From Streptomyces aculeolatus (GTDB taxonomy: Bacteria; Actinomycetota; Actinomycetes; Streptomycetales; Streptomycetaceae), in NCBI RefSeq assembly GCF_020400605.1, contig NZ_JAINRD010000002.1:1-64000 (forward strand): DNA of 64,000 bases. Direction: 5' to 3'. Made by a program: the position numbers and the translations under genes. Below are positions 8,389-17,695 of the stretch, piece by piece. The notes under the pieces are model-generated. The model did not search any database and had not been told where the DNA came from. It saw nothing but the letters and a program-made list of their open reading frames with translations. Numbering within the stretch: the stretch's first letter is position 1; every line of letters begins with the position of its first letter.

Positions 8389-11238
8389 GTGAGCGAGTTA
8401 CGGCTGCTAGGCCCGGTGGAGCTCCGCGGGGCGGACGGGCGGCAGTACCCGCTGGGGCCGCCGCAGCAGCGGTGTGTGCTGGCGGTGCTGGCGATGGCCC
8501 CCGGCAGGCTGGTCATGGTCGAGACGTTGATCAGGCACGTCTGGCGCGAGGAGTCGTCCGGAGCCGCGCGTGACGTGCTGTATACGTACGTCTCCCGGCT
8601 GCGCCGGCTCCTGCGGCAGGCCGCGCAGGACGGTCCGCACGCCCCCGTACTACGCCGCGGTAACGGCGGATATGCGCTGGACATCTCCCTGGAGAGCGTC
8701 GATCTGCAACACACTCGCGCTCTCGCCGCTCAGGGAAGGTCGGATCGGTCCGACGATCCGGAGCGGGCGGCGAAGCTGTTCGGCGAGGCGAGCGCGCTGT
8801 GGCGGGGCACGCCGCTGGCCGGGCTGCGGGGGGAGTGGGCGGAGCAGGTGCGGGCCGGGTTGGAGCGGGAGCGGGTCTCGCTGCTGACCGATCGGTACGA
8901 TGTCGAGCTGGAGCTGGGCCGGCACGCGGAGTCGGTGGCCGGCCTGTCGGCGGAGGTCGTGGAGCACCCGCTGGCCGAGCCGCTGGCGGGGCGGTTGATG
9001 CTGGCCCTGTACCGGTCCGGGCGGCAGTCCGACGCCCTTCAGGTGTACGCCCGTACGCGCGCGTCCCTCGTCGGGGAGATCGGCGAGGAACCTGGTCCCG
9101 AGCTGCGCCGGTTGCACGAGCTGATCCTCCGCCGCAGCCCCGGCCTGCACCGGCGTCAGGAGCAACCCGACCCCGGCGAGGAGAGCATCGCGCAGCCCCG
9201 AGCCCTGACCGGCGATGCCCCGCCGGCCGTACGCCCCGCGCAGTTGCCGCCGGGCGTGGCCGGGTTCACCGGGCGGGAGGCGTATCTCCGCCGTCTGGAG
9301 CGGCTGTTGCCGGGGGCGGACGGGGGTTCTGCGGATGCGTCGATCTGCGCCGTGGTCGGCACCGCGGGGGTGGGGAAGACCGCGCTTGCGGTGCACTGGG
9401 CGCAGCGGGTCGCGGAGCGGTTTCCCGACGGGCAGTTGTACGTGAACCTGCGCGGGTTCGCCGCGGGGGACAGCCCGGTCGAGCCCGCCGAGGCCCTGCG
9501 GGCCTGTCTGCAGGCACTGCGGATCCCCGACAGCCGGATCCCCGAGGGCACCGACGCCCGCACCGGTCTGTTCCGCAGCCTGCTGGCGGGCCGGCGGGTA
9601 CTGGTGGTTCTCGACAACGCCCGCGACGACTGCCAGGTGCTGCCGCTGCTGCCCGGCGCACCGGGATGCGCCACCCTGATCACCAGCCGCCACCGGCTTC
9701 CCAGCCTCGTCGCCGAGACGGGTGCGGATCAGATCGTGCTGGAGCCGTTCAGTACGGAGGAGGCGCGGCAACTGCTCGTCCGGCGCCTGACGGCCGAGCA
9801 GTTGGCGGGCCGGCAGGACGCGGTGTCGGACATCGTGAACGGTTGCGAACGGCTGCCGCTGGCTCTTGCCCTGGCCGCCGCCCACCTCGCCGCACGTCCG
9901 GGTATCACCCTCACCGCGCTGGCCGACCGGACGCCCGACTCCGGTGGCTGCGAACTGACGGCGGACGTACGGACGGTCCTCTCCTGGTCGTACCGCGTAC
10001 TGAGCCCCGCCGCCGCCCGGCTGTTCCGGCTGCTCGGCCTCCACCCGGGGCCCGAGTTCGGCACCGGCGCGGCAGCCGCCCTGGCCGGTATCGGGCCGCC
10101 GCGGGCCCGGCCCCTCCTGCGCGAGTTGACCTGGGCCAGCGTGCTGGACGAGCGGGCGCCCGGCAGGTTCGCCATGCACGACCTGCTGCGCGACTACGCC
10201 GCCGAACTGGCGCGCGAACAGGACGCGGAAGAGCGGCGCGAGGAAGCCGTCCGCCGCACGCTCGACTACTACCTGCACTCGGCCCACGCCGCGTGCCGGA
10301 CCCTGTGGGCCCACCGCGACCGGCTCCCGGACCTCGGCCCGCCCCCGTCCGGCATCACCCCCGAGACCTTCGCCGAGGCGTCGCCGGCCTACGCCTGGTT
10401 CGCCACCGAGCGGCGTACCCTCACCGATGCCGTACGACTCGCCGTGCACACCGATCTCGACGGGCATGTTGTCCGTCTGGGCCGCAGGCTGGGCACCTAC
10501 CTCGACCGCGATGGGCGGTGGATCGAGCAGAACCGACTGCTTCAGACTGTCCTCGCGACTGCCCGCCGGACGGCCGGCGACCCCGCGGGGGATCCCGAGC
10601 TGGCTGCCGTCCTGTGCGACCAGGCCCGCTCGGCCTTCCGGCTGGGCGGCATCGAGCAGGCACGGCAGCATCTGGACACTGCCTACGAACTGTTCCGCAG
10701 CAGCGGTGACCTCGCCGGTCAGGCGGAGGTCCACCACTACGTGGCCATCCTGCACGAGGTAGGCGACGAGCCGGAGCCGGCCCTGAAGCACGCGCGCAAG
10801 TCCCTCGCCCTCTATCGTCAGGCCGGTGACCGCCGTGGCGAGGGCCGCGAGTTGAACACCATCGGCTGGATCTACGGCCTGCTCGGCCAGCCCGCGTCGT
10901 CGCTGGCGCTCTCCCGGCAGGCGCTGGCCGTACAGGAGAGCGTGGGCGACCTGTACTTCATGGGCATCACCTGCGACAGCCTTGGCCGCGCCCACCACCG
11001 CCTCGGCGATCCGCACGAGGCAATCCGCTGCTTCAGGCGAGCGATCGAACTGCTGGAGTCACCCGACGCCGCGGACCCGCTCAACGCAGCCAAGGCGCAC
11101 ACCGCTCTCGGCGACGCACAGAAGGACCTCGGCGACGCCGAGGCCGCCCGGACGTCGTGGACACAGGCACTGCGCATGTTCGAAGACCTCCGTCACCCGG
11201 CCGCGGCCGAACCACGCTCCCGCCTGCAAAGCGCGTAG
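8389..11238 (+). CDS. AfsR/SARP-family transcriptional regulator with NB-ARC and TPR domains
   Basis: A 949-aa regulator of the large SARP class. Residues 1-95 form a winged-helix DNA-binding domain (LRLLGPVELRGADGRQ, then TYVSRLRRLL). Residues 100-245 form a bacterial transcriptional activation domain (ALWRGTPLAGLRGEWAE). The NB-ARC ATPase spans about residues 290-560, with P-loop VVGTAGVGKTALAVHWA near 322 and Walker B RVLVVLDNARD near 404. TPR repeats follow (GRELNTIGWIYGLLGQ, AKAHTALGDAQKDLGD). GTG 8389 starts right at the first strand. Such proteins activate secondary-metabolite genes; no obvious biosynthetic target sits beside it. Confidence 0.92.
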   Translation: MSELRLLGPVELRGADGRQYPLGPPQQRCVLAVLAMAPGRLVMVETLIRHVWREESSGAARDVLYTYVSRLRRLLRQAAQDGPHAPVLRRGNGGYALDISLESVDLQHTRALAAQGRSDRSDDPERAAKLFGEASALWRGTPLAGLRGEWAEQVRAGLERERVSLLTDRYDVELELGRHAESVAGLSAEVVEHPLAEPLAGRLMLALYRSGRQSDALQVYARTRASLVGEIGEEPGPELRRLHELILRRSPGLHRRQEQPDPGEESIAQPRALTGDAPPAVRPAQLPPGVAGFTGREAYLRRLERLLPGADGGSADASICAVVGTAGVGKTALAVHWAQRVAERFPDGQLYVNLRGFAAGDSPVEPAEALRACLQALRIPDSRIPEGTDARTGLFRSLLAGRRVLVVLDNARDDCQVLPLLPGAPGCATLITSRHRLPSLVAETGADQIVLEPFSTEEARQLLVRRLTAEQLAGRQDAVSDIVNGCERLPLALALAAAHLAARPGITLTALADRTPDSGGCELTADVRTVLSWSYRVLSPAAARLFRLLGLHPGPEFGTGAAAALAGIGPPRARPLLRELTWASVLDERAPGRFAMHDLLRDYAAELAREQDAEERREEAVRRTLDYYLHSAHAACRTLWAHRDRLPDLGPPPSGITPETFAEASPAYAWFATERRTLTDAVRLAVHTDLDGHVVRLGRRLGTYLDRDGRWIEQNRLLQTVLATARRTAGDPAGDPELAAVLCDQARSAFRLGGIEQARQHLDTAYELFRSSGDLAGQAEVHHYVAILHEVGDEPEPALKHARKSLALYRQAGDRRGEGRELNTIGWIYGLLGQPASSLALSRQALAVQESVGDLYFMGITCDSLGRAHHRLGDPHEAIRCFRRAIELLESPDAADPLNAAKAHTALGDAQKDLGDAEAARTSWTQALRMFEDLRHPAAAEPRSRLQSA

Positions 11239-11464
11239 GGCGACCCCTCTGCCGGCCGTGCCTCGGGCCCCGGCCATGTCCAGGTTTCGTCATGGCGCCG
11301 CGTCAGAACTCCGGTACCGGTACCGCTCGGCGATGCAGGCGGCGAATAGGGCTGTGCGGACCGCTGAGGCTCGGATGCCAGCTGTGGTCCGCCGGTCCCG
11401 CGGGTCGGCGGTGTCCGGACGTATGCGGAGTTCGGGGGTCGGCAGAGGCGGTTTGAGGGCCGGG

Positions 11465-12712
11465 ATGGACGTAGAGGCGTATGGGGACACCGCAGGGCTT
11501 CACGGGCTTCTGCGTGAGGTGAGACGTCAGGCATCCCGCGCGGACGGGCCGGATGCGCGGGAGGTCATGGACCGGCTGCACCGGCACACCGGCGCGGACT
11601 TCGCGCTGGTCGCGGCGGACGGGGACACGGTGGATTCGTCCACCGCAGGCTTTCCCCAGGAGATTCTGCGTTCCCTCGCCCCGCTGCTCGCGCGTATGTC
11701 CGGCGGGCAGTTGGCCGCAGCCGCGACCCAGGCCGACGGCTGGAACGTACGCTGTGAGGTTCTCGGTGTGCACGATTCGCGCCCTGTACTGGTGGCTGCC
11801 GCCCGGTCGGTGCCGAGCCCGGAGGCGGTTGCGCTGATCTCACACACCGGCAGCGTCATCACACTGCTCCGCCGCGCCACGGACGGCGATCGGACCTGGC
11901 GTGGCTTCCAGTACAAGGCGCGCCGGGTGAGGTTCGGGGTCCTCTCGGCACTGCTGGTCGCGGGGCCGGTGCCGGCCCGCCGTATGACGACCGGTGCCGT
12001 TCCACCGTTGCTGGAGGCCGACCGGCTGCGTGTCCATCTGCTGCACTGCCTGCCTGCCGACCGCGACAGGATCGTGCGGGCCTACCAGGATCCCTCCGGC
12101 TACCACGGTCCCGATCTGTTGGTGCACTGCCCGATCTTCAAGGGGCACGTGATCTGTCTCATCGCGGACGACACCGGTGGCCGGAAGGGGGACGGCTCCG
12201 GCGGCCACCCTGGTGGCCTGGGCGAAGAGCTGCGCCGCCTGGTGCGGGACAACGCTGGTTACGCAATGGGTGTCAGCAATTCGCATCCGCTCAGCTCCAC
12301 AGCCGAGGCATACGGACAGGCTGCCCATGCCCTGGCCGCCGCCCGGGCCACCCCCGGTCGCGTGGTCTCTCATCAGGAGCAGACCCCGTTGGGCGAGGTC
12401 CTGCCCCGCCGGCCCGCTCTCGCCTGGGCCCGTGCGCTCCTGCGGCCGCTGGACTCCCTTCCGAAGACCACCGTCGACATCACCTGCCTCGTGACAAGCA
12501 TGCCCCGAGCGGCTGTGGCCCGCCTGCTCGACCTCAGCCGCAACACCGTCCGCGCCCACCTGCGCGCCGCCGAAGCCCACCTCCGCCGCGACCTGCTGAC
12601 CGCCGGCACCGGCGTCCACGATGTCGTCCACGCTCTCCACATCGCAGGCCAGAACCCCCGGAACTCGACCTGCCCGTCAGACCCGTCGATCACGACGGCA
12701 GGCCCTTCGTGA
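11465..12712 (+). CDS. PucR/CdaR-like helix-turn-helix regulator
   Basis: A 415-aa cytoplasmic protein. The N-terminal half resembles a sensory region (HRHTGADFALVAADGDTVDS). The middle segment (LLHCLPADRDRIVRAYQDP, then AMGVSNSHPLSSTAEAYGQA) looks like the GGDEF-like part of PucR-type activators. The C-terminus carries a helix-turn-helix in VARLLDLSRNTVRAHLRAAE. ATG 11465 is chosen because the upstream extension is Arg-rich with no family likeness. It lies 226 bp after the SARP gene on the same strand; joint regulation is possible but unproven. The ligand is unknown. Confidence 0.65.
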   Translation: MDVEAYGDTAGLHGLLREVRRQASRADGPDAREVMDRLHRHTGADFALVAADGDTVDSSTAGFPQEILRSLAPLLARMSGGQLAAAATQADGWNVRCEVLGVHDSRPVLVAAARSVPSPEAVALISHTGSVITLLRRATDGDRTWRGFQYKARRVRFGVLSALLVAGPVPARRMTTGAVPPLLEADRLRVHLLHCLPADRDRIVRAYQDPSGYHGPDLLVHCPIFKGHVICLIADDTGGRKGDGSGGHPGGLGEELRRLVRDNAGYAMGVSNSHPLSSTAEAYGQAAHALAAARATPGRVVSHQEQTPLGEVLPRRPALAWARALLRPLDSLPKTTVDITCLVTSMPRAAVARLLDLSRNTVRAHLRAAEAHLRRDLLTAGTGVHDVVHALHIAGQNPRNSTCPSDPSITTAGPS

Positions 12713-13002
12713 GAGTGGAGCATAGAGTCGCCGAATGAACGCTCCGGAGCCCACCGACCCGCAGGCCGAAGCCGCACGAGGCCGTATCGCTCTCTGGCTC
12801 GATCCCAGGACATCGGCTGGCTCGCCCAGCACTGCTGCTGCGACGATGACGCGACGGTTGCGGACAGGGGCCGTTGCGGAAGACTCCGGTTCCGTGCCGG
12901 TGCGGCCTTGCACAAACATTCTGGCTGATCGCAAGCAGAACGGAAGCGCGGGGCCGATACGCACCGTACGCGCCGTGACAGGGCACGTGGACCTGGACCC
13001 GG

Positions 13003-13344
13003 TCAGCTCCCGGGGCTGCCGTCGCGGGAGGTCCTGAAGCCGAGGTCTTCGATCGGCGGGAACGCCTGCCGCGTCGCGGCAACCCAGGCGTCGATCCGTT
13101 CATGGGACGTCCTGATCGCTCGGATCAGTTCTTCGAGAACGACAAGCTTCGCCTCGCTGACGTTCAATCCGAGCTGCTCCATGGTCACTTCCCGGTACGG
13201 CATGCTGAGCTGCCACCAGAACCGCATGAGATAGCGGCACTCCTGAGGTTCTCGGTCGTCCGCAAGCCGGTCATGGACAACGGCCTGGACGCGCCGCCGC
13301 TGATCTGTGTCGCGAAACCTTGCACTCAGGTCGGTCAAGGACAT
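13003..13344 (-). CDS. Small hypothetical protein
   Basis: A 113-aa, soluble, mixed-charge protein (MSLTDLSARFRDTDQRRRV to ERIDAWVAATRQAF). The composition is normal for a folded alpha-helical protein, with a central LRQ-type helix region and a MRFWWQLSMPYREVT segment. I do not recognise the family. The ATG at 13344 abuts the IS5 fragment read on the other strand, so the promoter may have been replaced by transposon DNA. Coding is supported only by composition and the absence of a better frame. Confidence 0.45.
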   Translation of the reverse strand: MSLTDLSARFRDTDQRRRVQAVVHDRLADDREPQECRYLMRFWWQLSMPYREVTMEQLGLNVSEAKLVVLEELIRAIRTSHERIDAWVAATRQAFPPIEDLGFRTSRDGSPGS

Positions 13345-13545
13345 GGCCGGAGACTACCCGGCGCAGCAGTACGGCAATTGGCGAGGCGTCTACGGCCGGC
13401 TGCGGATGTGGGCCATCGGCGGCACCCGGGAGCGGGTGTTCACGTGGCTGATGGCCCAGGCCGACGCCGAAGACGACCTGTACTGGGCCGTCTCGGTGGA
13501 CTCCACCATCGTGCGGGCTCCCCAGCACGTCGCCGGGGGCCCGCA
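13345..13545 (+). mobile_element. IS5-type transposase, internal fragment
   Basis: The plus-strand frame reads YGNWRGVYGRLRMWAIGG, RERVFTWLMAQADA and WAVSVDSTIVRAPQHVAG. This is the segment of an IS5-family transposase that contains the first catalytic Asp (VDSTIVRA). It has neither start nor end and stops being recognisable at about 13545. There it is joined to the antiparallel protease relic, so it marks the insertion or deletion event that truncated that gene. Confidence 0.7.
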
Positions 13546-14410
13546 AGACAGGGCTTCAGCCAGCGTGAACGTGCCGTCTGCCCCGGAGAGGCGGCACCGG
13601 TGCCGGCCGCGATCGAGGCGACGTGCGTGCCGTGGCCGTAGCGGTGCTTGCCGTCCGCGGCAGCGGAGAAGTTTCCGCCGGCGACCACCCGCCCCGCCAG
13701 GTCCCGGTGGTGGCGTCGACGCCGCTGTCCAGCACGGCGATCTGCACACCGCTGCCGTCGTGCCCCGCCTCCCACGCGGCCGGGTGCCGGTCCGCGGCAC
13801 GCTCGTGTCCAGGCCGGCCCGTACCAGAACGTCCAGCCACACGCGCGCCACGCCGGACTCCGAGCGCGCACCGCGCTCAGGGTTGGTCAGCACCTGCCAG
13901 AGCGCGGGCGCCTCACCCCAGCCGGTAGTGAGCGCCTCGGCGTTGAGCCGCGGGAAGCGGTGCAGCACGTCCGTGCCGTCCACGGCGTGCAGTTGCTCCG
14001 GGCCTCCGGGCTCTCGCCGCGGTAGTCGACGCTGAGCTTCAGCCCGTCGGGCCGATGGCGTACGTATTCCGCGCTGCCCTGCAGAGCGACGTCGAACAGC
14101 CGCCTGTCCACCGTGCCCTCCGCGATGAGCCCGCTCGCGTCGCTCGGCACGACGTAGGTGTGGCCGCCGTCCCCATACGTGTGCACCGGTATTCCTTCCC
14201 TGCCGGGCCCCGGGTCCATGGCAGTGGGCCGGCCCGCGCCGTCCGCCCGGACCCGGTCCCCGGTGATCAACCTCACCCATGCCCCGGCCTGTTGCCGGTA
14301 CGCCGTTGAACTGCCGCTGTCACCGGACGACGCCCCCGGCGCCGCGGTCAGGCCCGCGGTGAGTGCCGTCACGGCGGTGTCCGCACGGCGGCGTACCCCG
14401 CACTCTTCAT
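13546..14410 (-). pseudogene. Subtilisin-like (S8) serine protease, truncated and frameshifted
   Basis: Read leftward, pieces of a secreted S8 protease appear in different frames. There is a secretion-like start near 14410 with a GGAAAGGAG ribosome site, then a propeptide-like region (AWVRLITGDRVRADG, GGHTYVVPSDASGLIAEG). The catalytic Asp strand is QIAVLDSGVDATTG near 13720 and the catalytic His motif is YGHGTHVASIAAGTGAAS near 13620. At least three frameshifts interrupt it. The Ser-containing half is missing beyond the IS5 fragment at 13545. A working enzyme cannot be made. Confidence 0.75.
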
Positions 14411-14447
14411 GCTTCCGCGCACGATCCCGCTCCTTTCCGAGGTCTCG

Positions 14448-15707
14448 TCAAGGCATGGGGACCGGGCACGGCCTTGGCATCTTGCTGTCCGTCCATTCGC
14501 TCTTCTCGACCGACTCGGCGGAGATGATCGCGCCCGCCTTGTAGTCGGCGTAGTCGCCCGCCGGGACGATCACGACGGTGTCGGCGGTCAGACCGCGGGC
14601 CGTGGCCTTGTCGAAGATGAGCCGGTCCTGCAGCGTCCCGCCGTTCTCGCCCGGGGTGGCGAGGGTGACGGCGGTGCCCTTTCGGCCTGCGACGTCGGTG
14701 ACGTCGTCAATGACGGTGACGCCTTCCAGGCCGGCGAGCATCCGGAAGGCTGCCGCCTGGACCTCCCCGCTGACCGGCACGTCGAGGAGCAAGGTGCGGG
14801 CGGCATCGAAGAGGAACGTCTCGCGCGACCCGGGCGCCGCCTTCGCCTTGCCCGTGTAGCCGGTGAGGAGTTCGTCCCGGAGCGCTTCGGGGTCGGTCGG
14901 CAGGGCGTTCAACTGCTCCAGGCCGAGGCCCCGGCCGCCGAGGAGGAAGGGCGCCTCGTGTGTCGGCTTCAGGGTCGGGCTCCCGGCGCGCGGCCAGACT
15001 TTCACGAAGGAGCCCATGACGTCGTCGTCGGCCCAGAGCGGCATCCTGTCGCCGGGGCCCACCTTGAACACCCTCGGCACGGCCGTGGCCAGGTCGATGG
15101 TGACCGAGACGGGGTTGGGCGATCCGTCTTTCTCCCACGCCTCGCGGTCGTCGGCGGAGGCGGGCGCGAAGGGGAAGTTCTGGCCCGACCCGCAGAACTC
15201 ACCGGTCTCGGTGTCCGTGGAGTGGGTCTCGCGCGCACCGCCGGCGATCCCGTACTTCTCGCCGGTGTCACGGGCCGCGAGCTGCTGCCACATCTCGTAG
15301 TACACGCGCCAGTAACGGCCGTCCTGCACGACGTCCTGCGTCGCCGCCGTGTGTGCCGCCGCCAGCAGGGCCGAGTCGGCAGCATCGCCGGCCCGCGGCG
15401 CCACCGCGTCCAGCTCCCAGTGGTCCGGCGGCTCCGCAGGGCCGGAACCGGAGGTGGCCGAGACGATGAGCAGGGTGACGGCAGTGGCGCCGGCAAGCAG
15501 ACCGCCGCCCCAGGCGTAGGGCCGGCGCAGCGTGCGTCGCGGCGGCACGGGGGCGGCAGCGACTGAGGCGGGTGCCTCCGGTGCCGCCATGGCCCGGCTC
15601 AGCTCGGCCGCGCGGGTGGCGGCGGGCACGGGGAGGACCGGGTCCAGGTGGGCGGGGCGGGCGGCGGCCAGGCGCCGCATCAGCTCATGGGAGTCCGTAC
15701 GGCTCAT
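14448..15707 (-). CDS. CU044_5270 family protein (putative sigma-associated membrane protein)
   Basis: A 419-aa protein with an N-terminal cytoplasmic part (MSRTDSHELMRRLAAARP), one transmembrane helix at about residues 66-84 (GGGLLAGATAVTLLIVSA) and a large extracytoplasmic domain. This is the layout of the actinobacterial CU044_5270 family, usually found behind an ECF sigma gene. Its start overlaps the sigma gene's stop by 4 bp (ATGA), so they are coupled. An anti-sigma or sensor role is inferred from this context; no zinc-binding anti-sigma motif is visible. Confidence 0.8.
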   Translation of the reverse strand: MSRTDSHELMRRLAAARPAHLDPVLPVPAATRAAELSRAMAAPEAPASVAAAPVPPRRTLRRPYAWGGGLLAGATAVTLLIVSATSGSGPAEPPDHWELDAVAPRAGDAADSALLAAAHTAATQDVVQDGRYWRVYYEMWQQLAARDTGEKYGIAGGARETHSTDTETGEFCGSGQNFPFAPASADDREAWEKDGSPNPVSVTIDLATAVPRVFKVGPGDRMPLWADDDVMGSFVKVWPRAGSPTLKPTHEAPFLLGGRGLGLEQLNALPTDPEALRDELLTGYTGKAKAAPGSRETFLFDAARTLLLDVPVSGEVQAAAFRMLAGLEGVTVIDDVTDVAGRKGTAVTLATPGENGGTLQDRLIFDKATARGLTADTVVIVPAGDYADYKAGAIISAESVEKSEWTDSKMPRPCPVPMP

Positions 15708-16372
15708 CGGGGGTCCTCTCCTGCGATACGGGCGGTGCCTGTGTTACGGGGGCGGGCGGTCTCGGCGTTGCGGGCACGGGCGGTGCCGGAGTCACGGGCG
15801 CGAGCCGGGCGGGCGCCGACTCCGGCGCGCGCGGGCGGGGTCGCTACGGGCGGGGTTTCGGCGGGGCGGGCGTCGTGCGTGACGTCCTCCAGCGCCCTGG
15901 CGAACCGCTTGCGGGCGCGGTGCAGCCGCACCCGGAAGGCGACCGGCGAACAGCCCAGCACCTCGGCCGCGCCCCGCTGGTCCAGGTCGTGCCAGGCCAC
16001 CAGCACCAGCACCTCGCGGTCGTCCGGATCCAGCTCGGCCAGCGCCCGCAGCACGGTCACCCGCTCTGCCACAACGTCGGCGACGTCCTGCGTCACCACC
16101 TCGGCCTGCGGCTGCAACAGCGCCTCCTGCGCCGCCCGCTGCGCGGCCGCGCGGGCCCCGCTGCGTACCTGGATACGGGCCACGCCCAGCAGCCACGGCA
16201 ACGGCGGCTCCGGCACGTCACCGATACGCCTCCAGGCGACGGCGAACGTCTCGCTGACGACCTCGTCGGCCCGCTGCCGCCCGGCCCGGGCGGCAGCGTA
16301 GGCCCACACCCGTTGCCGGAAGTCGTCGTACATTGCGGTGAAACGCACCACGTCGTCGTCCGGCTCACGCAT
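15704..16372 (-). CDS. ECF-type RNA polymerase sigma factor
   Basis: A 222-aa sigma-70 family protein. Region 2 is FRQRVWAYAAARAGRQRADEV and ETFAVAWRRI; region 4 is LDQRGAAEVLGCSPVAFRV followed by LHRARKRFARAL. About 50 low-complexity residues rich in Ala, Arg and Thr follow region 4. It directs RNA polymerase to an unknown regulon, probably controlled by the coupled CU044_5270 protein. The ATG at 16372 is 14 nt from the strong AGGAGGT, because that site serves a 5-codon leader ORF (separate entry). Confidence 0.9.
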   Translation of the reverse strand: MREPDDDVVRFTAMYDDFRQRVWAYAAARAGRQRADEVVSETFAVAWRRIGDVPEPPLPWLLGVARIQVRSGARAAAQRAAQEALLQPQAEVVTQDVADVVAERVTVLRALAELDPDDREVLVLVAWHDLDQRGAAEVLGCSPVAFRVRLHRARKRFARALEDVTHDARPAETPPVATPPARAGVGARPARARDSGTARARNAETARPRNTGTARIAGEDPR

Positions 16373-16382
16373 GTTCCACCAT
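16365..16382 (-). CDS. Five-codon leader ORF (M-V-E-H-A) overlapping the sigma factor start
   Basis: A perfect AGGAGGT (16387-16393) lies 4 nt from an ATG at 16382. That ATG opens the frame MVEHA and stops at 16365, inside the third codon of the sigma gene. The sigma start at 16372 has no other good ribosome site. The arrangement suggests coupling: ribosomes terminate on the leader and restart 5 nt upstream. This is a sequence observation; translation is not proven, and the ATG could simply be a chance codon. Confidence 0.35.
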   Translation of the reverse strand: MVEHA

Positions 16383-16669
16383 CGGTACCTCCTGGCGTGT
16401 GGAGCGCTGTCGCGAGGTAATGGCGTCCGGGGGGCGCATTGTTACCGACGGCGGGTCATCTTCCCAATCCCTGACGCACGGGCGATGGCTCCCGGCCCTG
16501 GCGAATGCGGTGAGCCTCAACGACCCCCAAAGGCGTCCGGACCGTCCTTCTGTCGAGCCCGCTGCTGAGGAGGACTTCTGACACACGGCGCGACCTGTTC
16601 GGGCAGTCTTTCGAGCCGATGGCGGGCGTCGGCGCCCCCTCGCCCTGAGCGATTGCGCCGGGCTGATGG

Positions 16670-17040
16670 ACGTGCACCGGGCCAGGCGCAGGCGTCGGAA
16701 GCCCTGCAGCCAGGCGAAGGTCCCTCGGCCACGCAGCGGTAGGTGCTCAGGTCGGTGCCGGGCTTGGTGCCGTGGCGTGCGATGCCAGGTACAGCGCCGC
16801 GGGCGTCGACCTGGGCTCGGTAGACGTCGTGGTCGTAGCCGCGGTCTGCGAACAGCGAGTCGGATATGCGGCGGGGATGACCGATCGGGGCCGCCGGCGG
16901 GATCGCATCGAGCAGCGGCAGCGGTTGGTGGACGCCCTTGCGGTTGCCGCCGGGACAGCGGGACCGTGAGTGGGGTGTCGTGCCCGTCGGTGATCAGGTG
17001 GTCCTTCGAGCCGGTCCGGCCACGGTCGACCGGCAGGGCC
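16670..17040 (-). mobile_element. IS5-type transposase relic
   Basis: Minus-strand frames show the C-terminal half of an IS5-family transposase in pieces: VDRGRTGSKDHLITDGHDTP near 17020, traces of PLLDAIPP- and LFADRGYDH-like segments out of frame, and GTFAWLQGFRRLRL near 16690. Frameshifts and a premature end make it inactive. It lies between the sigma operon promoter and a second relic, so this interval is IS debris. Confidence 0.6.
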
Positions 17041-17374
17041 TCGGCGCGGTGCTGATGATGACGCCGACCAACGTGACCGGCCTGGCCCGGTGGCTCACCA
17101 TGAGATGCAACACGCCGGCCACGGTGTGGGAGGAGCGCGGCACCTGGGTCTCGGACGGCCCGGCAGTGCTCATGCACTCCGCCGAGGCGGGTTCCGACCT
17201 GGGTGTGGAGTACCCCGGCGGCGGGATGCCCGCCCGGGCAACGGTCCCGCCGCCCGGCGGCTGCTGGAGGGTCCGCACCACGCAGGCTTGGGTGGACGGG
17301 GAGAACTGGGTCGGCTTGGTCCAGTTCCTGCCGTGCGAATCCTGATCGGGCAGTGCCTCGGTCAGGTACGGTCG

Positions 17375-17490
17375 GCCGCGGCGTGCAAGGTTGTGCAGAT
17401 GAGCGACGCCCAACGTCGCGTGGTGCACGCCATCGCCCTTGAGACGGCAGTCGCGCAAGATCTTCCAGGTCTCCATCCGGGCAAGGCGTC
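17375..17490 (-). mobile_element. IS5-type transposase C-terminal relic
   Basis: A short minus-strand piece reads LARMETWKILRDCRLKGDG then VHHATLGVAHLHNLA, which is the conserved C-terminus of an IS5-family transposase type common in Streptomyces. It has no upstream partner. The stretch between it and the previous relic (17041-17374) shows no supported gene. Confidence 0.55.
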
Positions 17491-17695
17491 CTCGACCCGA
17501 GCGCGGACCGTGCGGTGGGAGGTGTTGTGTTCTTCTTTCCAGGCAGGCGGCTCGCTCTGTCAGTCGCGGCGGTGCGGGACGACGAGCCTCGTACCTCGAT
17601 CCCCCGTTATGTTCTTCGCGGTCCTGCAAGAGGGCCGCTGGCCTTCGGGGCCGGTATGACTGTTCCCCCCTGTCGACTCGATGACCTGGGGGGTG

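Noticed and set aside
8650..11016. 788-codon frame antisense to the SARP gene
   Set aside because: It is low in recognisable motifs and typical of complementary-strand shadows in high-GC DNA; the SARP frame has full domain content.
11465..12712. A LuxR-type regulator assignment
   Set aside because: The C-terminal helix-turn-helix fits PucR/CdaR better than LuxR, and there is no receiver or autoinducer domain.
12735..13037. Plus-strand frame of 100 codons
   Set aside because: There is no good ribosome site, no motif and patchy codon use. It overlaps the better-supported minus-strand gene at 13003.
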